A stretch of DNA of 64,000 bases from Dasyornis broadbenti (taxonomy: Eukaryota > Chordata > Aves > Passeriformes > Dasyornithidae), in the NCBI GenBank assembly GCA_013397935.1, contig VZRN01005622.1, forward strand, positions 1,696,174-1,760,173, in the 5' to 3' direction. The position numbers were made by a program, and so were the translations under genes. Below the pieces are notes generated by a model. That model was not told the DNA's origin. It made no database searches and saw only the letters and a list, made by a program, of their open reading frames with translations. Positions within the stretch are counted from its first letter, which is position 1. Each line of letters opens with the position of its first letter. Below, piece by piece: positions 24,001 to 35,680 of the stretch.

Positions 24001-27000
24001 AGCTGAACTATGAGAACAAGCAAAGATGTGGTCAAAGATAGAAACTCACATACACACAAACACAGAGAGGTGCAGGAGAAAGAACTTCCAGAATCACACC
24101 GCGAAGTGGGCTGCTTTTAAGGTGAACAGAAGGAAAAGCTTTCTCACACAGCATGTAATCAAACTGCACAACTTGATGCCAGAGGATGTTGTGAAAGCCA
24201 AAAATATTTGTGCATTCCTGAAAGGGCATTCCTGAAAGGGCAAGAACTCTTCCTGAGGGGTAGGTCTGGCAGTAGCATTTAAACTGCTGATGTCAAGAAA
24301 TCCCTGAATTTCAGGCTGCCAAAGGTTGGCAAGACAAGGCAGTTTTTGTCCTGTGTGGAAGAATTAGATTTTTTCTCATTTTGCTAGCAGTTGATGGCTG
24401 ACAGAGGTCAGTGAGCTGAGCAGGCTTCCTGGTCTGCTCCAGTTTGGTAGCTCAGAATCTGCAATGTATTAAAAGGGGAAGCACAAGTAGTGGCGGGGAA
24501 AAAAATCGAAACTTTCCCTTTGGAAGACCAGTGGAGTGGCTGAGTGGAGGGAAACCAGTTAAATAAGAAATTTCTAATTTAATTACCTATTCTATTTTAT
24601 TGAATTAATATTAAAACATCCCATAGTGTTGCCAGGACCTCCACAGTATTTCTTGGTGTGTTTCCTACAGATTTAATGTAAGGTATGCAAGCCGGAGAGG
24701 GGTGGGTGTGTGGCATGGGAGGGAAGTGAAAGTTTATTTCATAGAATCACAGAAGAATTTAGGTTGGAAAAGACCTTTAAGACCTTTGAATCCAACCTTT
24801 AAGCCAGACCTGCCAAGTGCACCAACAAACTATGTCCCTAAGTGTCACTTCCACATCTCTGTTAAATATTCTGTCCCAGGCTTTGTGTCTGAGCGTTACT
24901 CCAGCAAGCAGCCCCAAGATCCAGCTGTGGCAGGGCACTGAGCATCTGCTTGTCTCCCTCTAGCACTGGCAGCTGTACGGTTGTGAGCAGGTCACCGGGT
25001 CACCAGGCAGTGCCGCTGGGGTCTCGCTGTGACAGTGGCCGCAGGCTCTGTGAGTCACTGCTAAACAAATGAGGCCTGGCAGGCAACCAGCTTGTGGCTG
25101 CCTTGGACACCAAATGTGAATGCCACAGCATCCCAGTCACAGCCGGAGCACTGCACTCTGCCTCTGGAGAGCGTGGCTGCAGCTGGGCATGAGCTGGGAC
25201 CATCAAGAGTGAGCCAGCATCGGCCAGGCTTTGCTGGGGGTGGCAGTTCTTAGGCTCAGCTTTGTGCATTGCTCAGCTCACGCTTCAGGCAGAGCCTTTG
25301 CGCAGGGGCTCTCCCCCGCACCGATGAGTGATGTTGCGTTGTCCCCAGCAGTGACACATCGCCTGTCAGGACTTTCCTGCTTCCTCTCTCAGGCATGTTT
25401 ACTGAGATGGGTTCTGCAGGGAAAGAAGAGGGAATCTTTTCTGTCCTGAAGACAGCTATTTCCTTGTTTTTTCTGCTCTCAGTCAGTGGAGTGTAATAGA
25501 TTGATATCCCACTTCCACCACTGGCAGCAAGGCTGAGGCAGGCAGGGCAAACATAATGCAACCTGACTTTCTGGACTAACAAAGCCGGGTGCACATCATC
25601 CCCAAGCTTGCACTAACTCAGGTGAAAGCCCAGGGTGAAAGCACAGGGCTGTGTGTCAATGCTGGGTCACCTTTCAGCAGCAGCAGGAGCTCCTTGCTCC
25701 CTCAGGTGTCAGGCCCTGTGAACCTTTACCCACTGGAAAGAGGAAGGAGTGGGAAAGCAAGGCTGATCATGGGAGCAGGGTGTTTAGTAGCCATGATGCC
25801 AAGTGGGGGAATTACTGCCAACGTGGTCAAAGTTATATCTAATTTCACCTTGCAAGAGTCTCAGCTTATTGTTGTAGGCATATGGATGTACTCTAGGTAT
25901 GGCACTGGCACAGCCACTGGCCAGGAGTTGGGGAACATCTGTGCTGGTTTCCAAGTTTTCCCAAAGGAGGCCCATGGGCTTTCACAAAGATAAATTTGTT
26001 CTAGCTAGACTAGGAAAAATTGGTCATTTGCTAATGCTGGAAGGCTGATGACAGTGTGGCTGCAATCTTTTTATGTCATTTTAGGGTCGATTCTAGTTTC
26101 TGGGATCTTGAAAGTTTTGGGGTTTTTTTCTTTAACAAAAAAAAAAACTTCCAAAAATCCCCCAGTCCCCCTTGACTATAGTCCACTTTGGCATGCAAGG
26201 AACCCACCGGAGAGTGACACAGATTTTCCAAGCATGGAGCTCTGAAAACGGAAAGCAGAGACAGCAGTTTTGTGCATGTGTGTTTCTATCCCTGTTTTCA
26301 AGGGGGCCAGCAAAATTTCTGTTCAGGCAGGTAACTCTCCTGCCTTTTCCTTCATCAATCCACACAGCAATCCTTGTGTGCCTGCTGGCTTGTGATCTTG
26401 AGCATGAGTGGAGCACAATGTACAAGGCTTTGCCCAGGGAGGGCTCCCCTCAGGGCAGAGCCAAAGCTGTAAAACAGCTTGGTGGGTGATGAGGGATGTG
26501 AGCAGTCAGAGTCAAAAGAGCAGAGGTGTAAGCAGCAGGTCCTGGCACAAGGCTGTACCACTGTCTCACTGTTTGCCCCTCACCTACAGGCCAAGCACAA
26601 GAGAAGAAAGTAGTCAAAAGCAAAGTGGGGGAAAAGGTCAGCCTGCCTTGCTGCCATCGAATTCCCAGCTCAGAAAGCCTACACAAGTACCGGGTCTACT
26701 GGCAGAAGAACATTACGGATGTGGTGCTGGCCTACTCAGAGGGCAATATGATCTCCAGGCATGAGCGGTACCAGAACCGGACAGAGATGGACCCCTGGAA
26801 CCTCACCCTGTGGATCTCCCCCATGGAAATCCTGGACAATGGCTCTTACCAGTGTGTAGTGCAGCACAGCTCCGTTGTTGTGTGTAAGGAGTCTGTCATC
26901 CTCTTCGTGACAGGTAGGTGGGTTGCCTCCTGACACCTGAGGATCTCCAGTGCCAGCTTCTGGGGGTGAAGGACACTCTTCCAAGCTTATTCATAGTGTA

Positions 27001-30000
27001 GCAGATAGACTTCCATCAGACAGCCTCAAAGAGTGCTGGAAGGTGTGTTAACTGCTGGTCCCATTCCAGCAGCCTCCCGTCTTACCTTTCTGAAGCTACT
27101 CCAGGTACAGAAATTTCTTCCCCACCACCAACCCAACCTGCTCCCCTTAATGCCTTCCTCTTGTAAAAGGATCCCTCTCGGGGTCCTCCCCAGGTGCCAC
27201 TGCTGGTGGGTGCCTGAGGCAGCCCCAGCAGTCTTTAGGGCAAAGCAAGACCCAGCCCTTAGTGCCTGGGAAACATTCAAAAAAGAGGAATGGGGTGGTC
27301 ACAGTAACATCCCAGCCCTACATCCAACCCCTGTGGGGCTCATGTTCTGGGGGATTTGCCAGCTCACTGGCTGCACTGCAGATCCGCAGCCTAAGGTTGA
27401 ATTTATCATGGAGCTTTGAGGCTTTTTACGTTAAAGAAACCAAGTTCCTTTGCTCAAAATGAATCTGAACCTTCTCTTAGAGGCCACAAAAAGTTCCGTT
27501 GACATTTTCTATTTTCACCAGTGTTTTTGTGGCAGCTGATCTCGGCCAAAGACAGAGATACTGGTGACATATAAAAATGCATGTATAAATACATGCATTT
27601 GAATACACCATTTAACAGCAGGGAGTTACATGAATCTTCCAGACAAGTCATTGAAGGAGCATTCCTCATCTGGAAGGAGATTCAGCAACAAAAAAAAAAA
27701 AAAAGACAAGCTCCTGAGATGTGGCTGTTTCCTGCTGGTCTGAGGGCATGGAGGGCATATGTGCAAGGAGACAAATTTAGTGATCTTTCTGGGAACTAGT
27801 ATGAAAAAAGGGAAGTGTACTGCTAGCACCCTTTTTTAACCATGAGGGTTGAGGAGTTTACTGCATAAAAAATGTAAAGCTAAGGATCTCTTTTCCTATC
27901 CACAAATACTCTGGTTTCTTTCCAGCCAGAAATCCCCTTGCTGTCTTAACAGGCCAGCTGTAATAATTGCAGTAGACTTCTGCTCTCTTTGGTGAAGTGG
28001 GATCAAGTTCTTGAGGGGATCAGGAAAGGGAAGTGCTGGAATTGGGTTGGGATATCTGAAGGGACTTTTCATAATGGATGGCAGCATCACATTGCTCAAT
28101 AGACAGCGGGCCTGGAAGGAAAACTCTGTTTCTTCTTGCTTGCCACTTGTCAGCCACACAGAGTTGAACAAGTTTCTTTTATTAGTGACTGGTTGCTTGG
28201 TATCCTGGACCATGGGCAGCAGAAACCATGGAAAATGTGGTGAATGCCCTGTGGGAGGTGTTTGCTTTGACCATAGGTGCTGAGGACTGCAGGCCTCACT
28301 GTGGCCTGACGGGATGGTAACTACACCCCTCTTGTTTCAGCTGACTTCAGCAAGCCGATCATAACGGCAAATGTATCCGCTGATTCTTGCGAGTCAACTG
28401 AGATGGTGATAACATGTTCTTCTCACGGAGGTTTCCCCAAGCCCAAAATCTCTGGAGCCCTCAACAACATGTCCGTGGAATGGAATGCCAGCTGGGTGTC
28501 CGAGTCCAGCCTCAGCCCATACAACGTCACTGGAAAACTGGTGCTCAATGTGACCAAAGACACCAACATCACTTGCTCTGTTGAACACAATGGCTTTGCT
28601 AAGTCCACCAGTTTGCTTCTGAGTATGTTTTATTAATGTTTCTTGTAACAAAACCATTTCGTTGAATCTGCTGAGTTGCTTCTCTGAGAATGCAGTCGTT
28701 TTGTGACAGCGTTCATGCAAGGATCACCAAATGATCCCGCCTGTGAACTGCACACCAAAATATTTTAAAGGCATGGGTGGGAAGGGAGAGTTACAACAGT
28801 GACTGACAAGCAGAGACAGCTCTGTCTTCTGCTCTACTGTGTCACAGCAGGGCTGAGAGTTGAATTGGATCCTGTTGTGATCTGGTAATGTCACACTTGG
28901 TGGCTCCCAGAGGTTGGGATTGCCACCATTCAGTGCCCCTCTGTACCAGCATGGTCTTGGTGGCAGCTGTGTGACACAGACCTGGTATTTGAATGGAGGC
29001 ACTTGAGAAACATGTGTGCTTTAAAAGCCACAAGTTGCACTTAAAAAGAATTTCCTCATTTAATGAGCATGTTTGTCCCTGCTTCAGTGAAAGAAACTGT
29101 CAGCCGGGGTCTAGACAAAATTCTGCTTTCATATGTAACATAGAGTTAACTCATACGAGAAGAATTCCATCACTGAGCGTGGCTTAGAAGTGATGGCATA
29201 ATAGATAAGTCTGTGCTTTGAAAAGCTTGAAGCATAAGTGGAAACAGCATGAGGGAAGGCAGCACACTACATTCCAGATGTTTTGCAGTAGAAGGGGATT
29301 TGCAAGAAATTTCATAAAACCAAAAGGATTTTTTTTTAATGTTGTTACCAAAAAAGTATCCTGAAATGTCTCTGGGTCTGATGTTTTTACTGTAGAGATA
29401 AGGGCACCTTCAAGGGAAGATAGAGAAGCACTATTTTTCCTAGGGAATTGTACCTTATTCATCAAGGTAGCTTATTCATCTATCTTACTAAAATCAAAGG
29501 GGCTTGTGGGGAGAGGTGCCATTCAGCTTCAGAACAAATGCCAGGAACTAGTGCTTTATGAATATTGGCTATTGCTGGATGTAGAGCATAATGTCCCTAA
29601 TGAAGGGAGAATAAGGTTATGAATAACTCACTACACGGAAAAAGAGAGCAACAAAAAAAGCAGTAATCAGAGGAGGTTGCAGTCAACAGTGACACAGCCA
29701 CAGCAGTCACAAACCCCCCACTTTTTGACTGTTAGGGTGTGGAACCACTCCCATTTTGGCATGGTGTAAATGGTCCCCCGAACAAATCTTTCATGAATAC
29801 CGATTTCCAGACAGAACATAGCCTCTGGTAAATGTAGGAGGCAAACCCTGCAGTGTGAGGGGAAGATTGAACAGCAGATCAGGCTGATTAATGTCTTAGG
29901 AGTGGAATGATGCTTACCTGTGCCAGAAGCAGAGGATGGAAGAACTGAAGGTCTGTGCACATAAGTCTGGAGACCTATGGATATGCAGTAAGTCCAGTCC

Positions 30001-33000
30001 TGTACAAGAATGGCCCAGTATCTACTCTAAAATCCCAGTGGTACAATGGTCATCTCCAGCGGTGAAAAGCCAGAGGCTCCAGACCCACTGAAACTGAGCT
30101 CTGCCACAACACTCTCTCCCTGCCACACAGAAAAAAGTCTATTCTAGCCTGTTTAATGCATCGTTCTCCTTCACCTGTGAATACAAATGGAAAAAAAAAA
30201 ATAGGCGTAAATCTGATTAAAATGATAAGGAAAACTGCAGAATACCTTTAAAGGCAGAAGTTTTCTAGCTGTGGACTCAGACTTTTTCCACCAAGATTAG
30301 CACATTTCCTTAAGACAGCTTTTGTGGTTATAACTCTTTCCTGTCTCAGTTCTGTTCTGGACAAAGACCCATCTTTTTACACTCTGTGGATGTGTTAAAA
30401 ATTTCAGCCCATAGCAAATGTGGGTGGATGGAAGAAATTTAGGTGCCAGCTTTTTTCACTTGTTTACTGAACTGGTCCATTTTCAGGCTGAATATCTGAG
30501 TTAGAGTTTGGCCAGAACCACTAAAATTCACATACCTGCTCTTAGGTGAAGATGCCAATATCCTGTTGGATCCTTTATTTGTGTTTTCTTTCTCCTGTCT
30601 CAGAAAAAACAAACGACTGCATTGTTCCTCCTGTGCCTCCACCTTATAATGTAATTACTGCTTCAATTATCATCGTTATCATCTTCATTCTGGCTATCAC
30701 CCTGGCAGCAAGATACCTCCCAAGGCACGGTAAGTGTAGTTTCTTTTTCAAGAAGGTGTCTCTTATTGCTGACGGGGTTTCTATGTAGGATACACATTTA
30801 TAGAAACTTTACTGTCACACTAAGTATTTCTGTACCTTCTCATTTTTCTCATTTCCTTTTTTTTTTTTTTTTCCTTCAGCATCCACTGTCACAAAATCTA
30901 ACTCATTTTCCTACATTTTGTGTGCAGGCAGCACTAGGGTTCAGGTTTGAGGGTGAAGGGGTGATGGGGAGTTTTGACAGCAGATCAAAATATTTCCAAA
31001 ATCAGGGGTAATGAAGAGGTTCACAAAGGTTCATTTTTATGTATTAAGATGCTTTAAAATGCCAAGAATCTTCGTGATCATGATGGATACGGCTGAGCAC
31101 TGAGAGTTTCAAAATTGGATGTCTCTCCACACCCTACTTAGACATTCCCTCAGAAAGTCACTGAGCCAAAGTAACAAAAATACATAGTGTTAGGGCCACA
31201 GGAAAGACTTCAGCATAGCAATGTCCTACTTTTATGAGAACACCAACCAGGAGAGTTAGATTTGTATTCTTTGTATGACCAAAAATGGCAAAGGTAAAAT
31301 GTCTGGTCACACCCTATGAAGTCTTCAGTAACTCCAGACATGTGTCCAAGAGTTTTTCAATGGCAAAGGGGACCTAAAATATCTCAAGGTTAGCTGGAAG
31401 CAGAGGAATTTTTTTCCTTCAAAAGAATCTCATCTGTCAGCTGTTGCTCCTAATCATGTCTGAGCTGAGCTTGCCAGAAAGTCCCTGAAGATATGGGTAG
31501 ACATTTAATAGATTTGTAAAGGCAGGTAGGATTGAAAGTCAACAGCAGTAGATGCCTTCCCCACATCCTGTGAGCAGCTTTGCAAAGCAAATTCTGGAGA
31601 ATGACAGCAGGCCTTGCAACACCTGAGGATAAATAACACCCATCTGAGTTCTGTCACGTCGCTGGAAAGCCACATCTGGGGATAAGAATCTCACACTGAG
31701 GGCTCTATGCTCAGGCCACTTTACACCATCTGGCCATGGTATTCCCCACTGGAAAAGGTTATTTTCTGGGCAGCAAGGACTCAGTCCACTCACAGACACC
31801 TGTAAGTTTGTCATGCTTGTGTCTTCTGATACTTCTACTTCAACTTCAGACAAGTCCCCTCCCTAGTCAGAGGTATGGAAGTCTCATTACTATTTCTTTT
31901 TCCCTCCTCATCAACCACATCCCTTCAAAAACCAACGTGACCATTGAATCAGGCTGGGCTAATTTCCTTTTAGTGTTTTATCACAAAAGGAAGCTTCTGG
32001 AAGGCAGTGACTCTTGATCACACCTGTGCACCTCCTCATTTTCCACTCCTGAGCCCTTATGACACCAGTGCCAGTTCTTCTCCCCTGCTGTTCCCTAGGG
32101 CTGTGTCAACAGGAAAGCAACAAGCAAGCTGAAACCAAGAAAATCACAGTTGATCACAGCCTGTGCTGTTAGCTGCATGTATAATGAACTTCTAATTATA
32201 GGAGAAAATTAACTGGAATCGGAAGATTTGGCTTTCAACAAATATAGGCTGGAAATTAAAAGGTTCCTTACCATTAAATTAGCAAGATCCTGGAGCACTC
32301 TGAGATAGCCTTTTATATAGGAACTGAATTGCTTTAAAAGCAAATGTAAAAAGCATACCCATGTGGTAGAATGCAATCACCTGCAAACAGCATGGCACAC
32401 GGCTGCATTAACTGGAATTTCCCTTTTAATCCCACTTCCATAATATGCACAGGGAGATTTGCTGAGTCAGGTGGTGCTATTTGGTTCAGCCACTTTCCAG
32501 ACCAGGTATGGAAGAAACCGTAAAAGAACCGGTAAGAAGTGTAAGAAACCGAAGCCAGAGCTTCCACCCAATTTCCCAGTGTGTACAGTTGTCCCATTTC
32601 AGCTCTACTGTGCGTGGCCACCCGTCTGGGAAGGGAAGTGTCTGCCCTAAGAGGGCTTCCTGCTGGTGTTGCTGCAGGTCACCTTTCAAGAACTATAGTG
32701 GGAGCTCAGAATAGGTCTGAGAGTACCTCTGTTGTTCTGGCCTATGGAAAGCTGAGTCAGGAGTTGCTAAGAGTGGTTTCTGAGCTCGAAAAGCCATGCT
32801 TCAAAGCGCTGAAGTGTGGGAGGGGAGAATAGAAAGGCAGAGCAAAACAAAACGGAAGTAAGAGTTTTCAGATGCGTAAATGTTGTGGTGACCAAAACAA
32901 TCAGATGCTTTGATGAGGTTCACAACCGCCTACTCTGAGGAGCTCTCAGCTTATTTTGCAGTAATTTAAGAATGAAAACACAAAGGACCAAGATTAGATG

Positions 33001-33671
33001 TCACTTAAGGAGTAGTTAGGATTCATGTTGCATAATTTGTGCAAGCACAATTGAACAAGATTCAACTTGAACTATTAAAATTCAGTCATAGATGGTGAGA
33101 TATTAAGGGGATCTGTTTAATCTGAGATTCTCTTAAAGCACTGAAAGAGTTTGTTGGTTTTAACACTGGCATTCTTTCACTTGATAGGGAAACTGCATTT
33201 AGTGTCACATAACTTCCATCACTATTTCCCTTCTGACCTTATCTCAGCAAGTTGGTTTTGTGCCAGGCTGAGGTTCTAGCTCTGTGCTAATGAGTTGTTT
33301 TATCCATGTGACACTATATAGATAATATTAATTCATGACAGAGCTTTCTATCAGATCAGACTATGACCATATTCAGATGTACTGCAGGGCTGAGTCCTGT
33401 CAAGTTAAAATAAGTCACTAGACCTAAAGGATCTCATTTTCTTTAATTCCTTCTCTCCTTTCTTCCCACTCTCAGTTATACTTAACTTTGTTGAAGAAGA
33501 CATTTGGATTCAGCACTTTCATGTCTTCTGTGATTCCCAATAAACAAGGCATCTTCTTTTTCAGTTTGTACTCACTGTTGTAAGCACCAGGACTCGGTGG
33601 AAGAGGCTATGAAAGAAGGTACGAAGCCACCCGCAAGCTCTAAAGGGACACCTGAAACATCATCCGTATGA
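15015..33671 (+). CDS. CD80: CD80 (B7-1) T-lymphocyte costimulatory ligand, five coding exons
   Basis: Coding exons are 15015-15102, 26590-26913, 28341-28622, 30604-30729 and 33565-33671, joining to 308 residues (human CD80 has 288). All introns are phase 1 with GT-AG ends. Residues 1-30 are a signal peptide (LGLGLFVLLCLG core). An IgV domain covers about 37-137, with Cys50 and Cys118, YWQK and DNGSYQC. An IgC domain covers 138-231, with Cys163 and Cys216, and begins ADF as in mammals, with the motif GGFPKP. A proline-rich stalk is followed by a membrane segment (about 249-267) and a 41-residue tail. About ten N-glycosylation sequons lie in the ectodomain. The protein is the antigen-presenting-cell surface ligand of CD28 and CTLA-4. 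Placement convergent to TIMMDC1 supports CD80 rather than CD86. The first of two adjacent ATG codons was chosen. A strong acceptor ending at 14996 implies at least one upstream non-coding exon. Extra cysteines (51, 128, 154, 237, 275, 278, 279) are unlike human CD80 in number and placement. Exon boundaries come from reading the sequence, not from transcripts. Confidence 0.93.
17657..17666. promoter_or_regulatory. Consensus NF-kB palindrome in CD80 intron 1
   Basis: gggaattccc is a perfect palindromic kB site, located 2.5 kb into the 11.5 kb first coding-side intron of CD80. Inducible CD80 expression depends on NF-kB in mammals, so an intronic enhancer is a reasonable inference. No flanking cluster of other immune motifs was recognised. 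Confidence 0.25.
19073..19435 (-). mobile_element. CR1 LINE fragment in CD80 intron 1
   Basis: The reverse complement carries the CR1 3' end. On the plus strand it reads 'tcatagaattgtagag..ttggaagggatc', then 'ggccttgaacaccttc', 'ctgttccagcacctcactgcc', 'cttgtcctgttgctac' and 'aaggctgctctaagatc', in the canonical order. About 360 bases are retained. It is 5' truncated, diverged and non-coding. Confidence 0.92.
24090..24300 (+). mobile_element. Ancient L3/CR1-like 3' fragment
   Basis: The order 'gctttctcacacagcatgta', 'aatcaaactgcacaacttga', 'tgccagaggatgttgtgaaa', 'ggggtaggtctggcagtagc' follows the 3' UTR of the old L3/CR1 family known from amniote genomes. It is much more diverged than the other CR1 copies here. 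It contains a 14-base direct duplication (cattcctgaaaggg twice, near 24213-24240). The family call is from memory of the consensus. Confidence 0.45.
24739..24880 (-). mobile_element. CR1 LINE 3' fragment in CD80 intron 1
   Basis: The plus strand reads 'tcatagaatcacagaagaat', 'ttaggttggaaaagaccttt', 'gaatccaacctttaa', 'aaactatgtccctaagtgtc', which is the reversed CR1 3' end of the subfamily whose body reads 'accatgtccctaag'. It is a short copy with the 5' part missing. Confidence 0.88.
27575..27600. repeat. Perfect 12-bp inverted repeat with 2-base spacer
   Basis: Arms aaatgcatgtat and atacatgcattt are exact reverse complements separated by aa. They lie in CD80 intron 2. The AT-rich palindrome could extrude as a hairpin or be the fused end of a dead DNA transposon. 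No target-site duplication was identified. Confidence 0.7.
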
Positions 33672-35405
33672 CCAGATCACATTGCAGGTAATTTTCTTCA
33701 CTCTTCTCTTGGCAAAATAGCTTCTCAAATACTGTAAGATGCTTGTGCAATGTTAGCTCAAAACACCAGATCTATCAGGATCTGCAGTGACATCCCTGAC
33801 ATTGCCCTTCTGCTCATTTTATGGGCTTCCCAACTATACACTGGGCAGTCTTTTAGCCTCTGTCCTGTGGGACTCATTCGGAAGTTACTCATCCCTACCA
33901 CAGGTGCCTATGTGGTTTCACTCCCTAGAGGTTCTGGCTGATTCCCTGTGAGCCATGTGCCTGATCTGACGCTTAAACATGGGAACATCAGTGATGATAG
34001 AAATTAAGGATTGAGCAAATAGTGGTAAGGGAAGTGGGAACAAGAAAACAACTCCAGCTTTCCCAGTAAGATCAGCCACACCAGTCCACTTCTGAGATAC
34101 CTCCATTCCCTTCAGCAGCTGGAGGAACGGAGAAGCAAAAGTTTCCTCCCTCAAACTTACCCAGAAAATACTCATATTTTAAAACGGGGTTATTTTCGAT
34201 AATGGGGTGTCTTTTCGACAAAAGATGGGCTGGGGAAGGTTGGCTTGCCACGGTTTTATGATTACAAAGGATTATATTTGCTTTGGCTTGAAAGCTCAGC
34301 AGTTTTCAGGGCTGTGTCCTCCAAAAAGACACTTAAGTGAAGAGACTTAAGGGAAGATGAGCAGCTAACTGTCCTTATTCACATCATTAGCCAGGTGACT
34401 GCATTTCCTGCTCTCACGCAGCATGTGGAATTGCCTGGGTAATGCCTGCAGAATTGCCACGGTAATGCTGTAGAGCAACAGCTGTGGAGTCCTAGAAGTC
34501 ACGAATTTTGTCACATTGTGCACTGCAGAAATCTAAAAGCTTAATCGTTTTGAGATGGAAAGGAGAAGGAACTCTCATTTGGGCCACTTGTTTCATTTCC
34601 AAACTTGACCACCCACTCATGTTTTCCTCTGGGGAAGGCCCTGTCTGGAACAGATACTAGAGCCTTGGTTAGCATGAATTTTGGGGAGTTTTGTGAAGGG
34701 AGTGGCAGGACTTCACCTACGGAACCCATTCTCTTTCGTTATAAAAGTTTGCCAGGATTTTCCTACAGGTGGCTGGTGTTTCCCCAACTCCAGTGCCTGG
34801 GACAGCTGCCGTCTGTGGACTGGGATGGAAGCTGTGCTTCCTTAGTGGCTGGCTGCCATCTCGTGATGCACTGAGCCACGTCCTAATGCTGCTTAAATAG
34901 GGAAGCAGGTTCATTAGTCACCCTCACTCCGCAGAGCGAGAGCACCCGAGTGAGCTCCCAAGGTTTTTGTAGGAAGCCCTGGGCCAGGCCGCAGCTGCCT
35001 GCACTACCTGCTCCGAACAGCTTCAAGCTTAGGGAGCAGGAGCCCTCTTGTGGAGGGCTAGCGCAGGTGACACCTACTAGCTCCGCAACATCACCGGGCT
35101 ACATTTAAGATTGACGTGGAAAAAACAAAAAATCAGTGAAATCTTTTCTTTGAGTCCCTCAGGTTCTTCACCCTGTGCATTCCACACTGCAGACTCCACT
35201 GTTCCTTGTACAGCAATGCTTGTTGCATGGACTCTTTGGCTCTCCGCAAAGGGATGGCAGCAGGAGAAAACTGTGCTCACCGTGCCTGACATCACCTCCT
35301 GTGAATGAATGCAAACCCCCACTCAGGCCACAGAAGCTGTGGGGTGGCCTTGTTATGATGGGGTCGCTAGGATTCCAACCGGGAGGACTCTCTGTGTTCC
35401 TGCAG

Positions 35406-35680
35406 CAGGGCAGAAGAATGTCATCAGTAACACACCAGGTCAGGACTTCAGGAAGCTCTGGCTTGATGCTGCCTCTGTGAGAATCAGGGACCTGCAGAGC
35501 TCTAGCAATGAACCCATGCCCATCTACCCCTTCAGTAACACGGAGCTGCGCTTTGGGTATCCTGACACACAATCTCATCAGTTTGTGCCTCCATGTTGTG
35601 ACTGGGAGCAGCTAAAACTTCTTTTCTATTCAGCCTCACACAAGTATCTGTTCTTCATGCTGGAGGACTTCGGATTTTGA
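35406..35680 (+). other. Coding-like terminal exon candidate, unassigned
   Basis: A pyrimidine tract and acceptor (ctctgtgttcctgcag, ending 35405) precede 90 open codons closed by TGA at 35678-35680. The codon usage looks exonic, with many C/G-ending codons such as gac ttc, aag ctc tgg, gac ctg cag, atc tac ccc ttc. The peptide contains QDFRKLWLDAAS, MPIYPFSNTELRFGYPDT and WEQLKLLF. I do not recognise the protein. The open frame is entered with one base from a preceding exon (phase 1), the phase of all CD80 junctions, so it could be an alternative CD80 tail. It could also be the last exon of an unrelated small gene, part of a CD80 3' UTR, or a chance frame. Confidence 0.35.
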
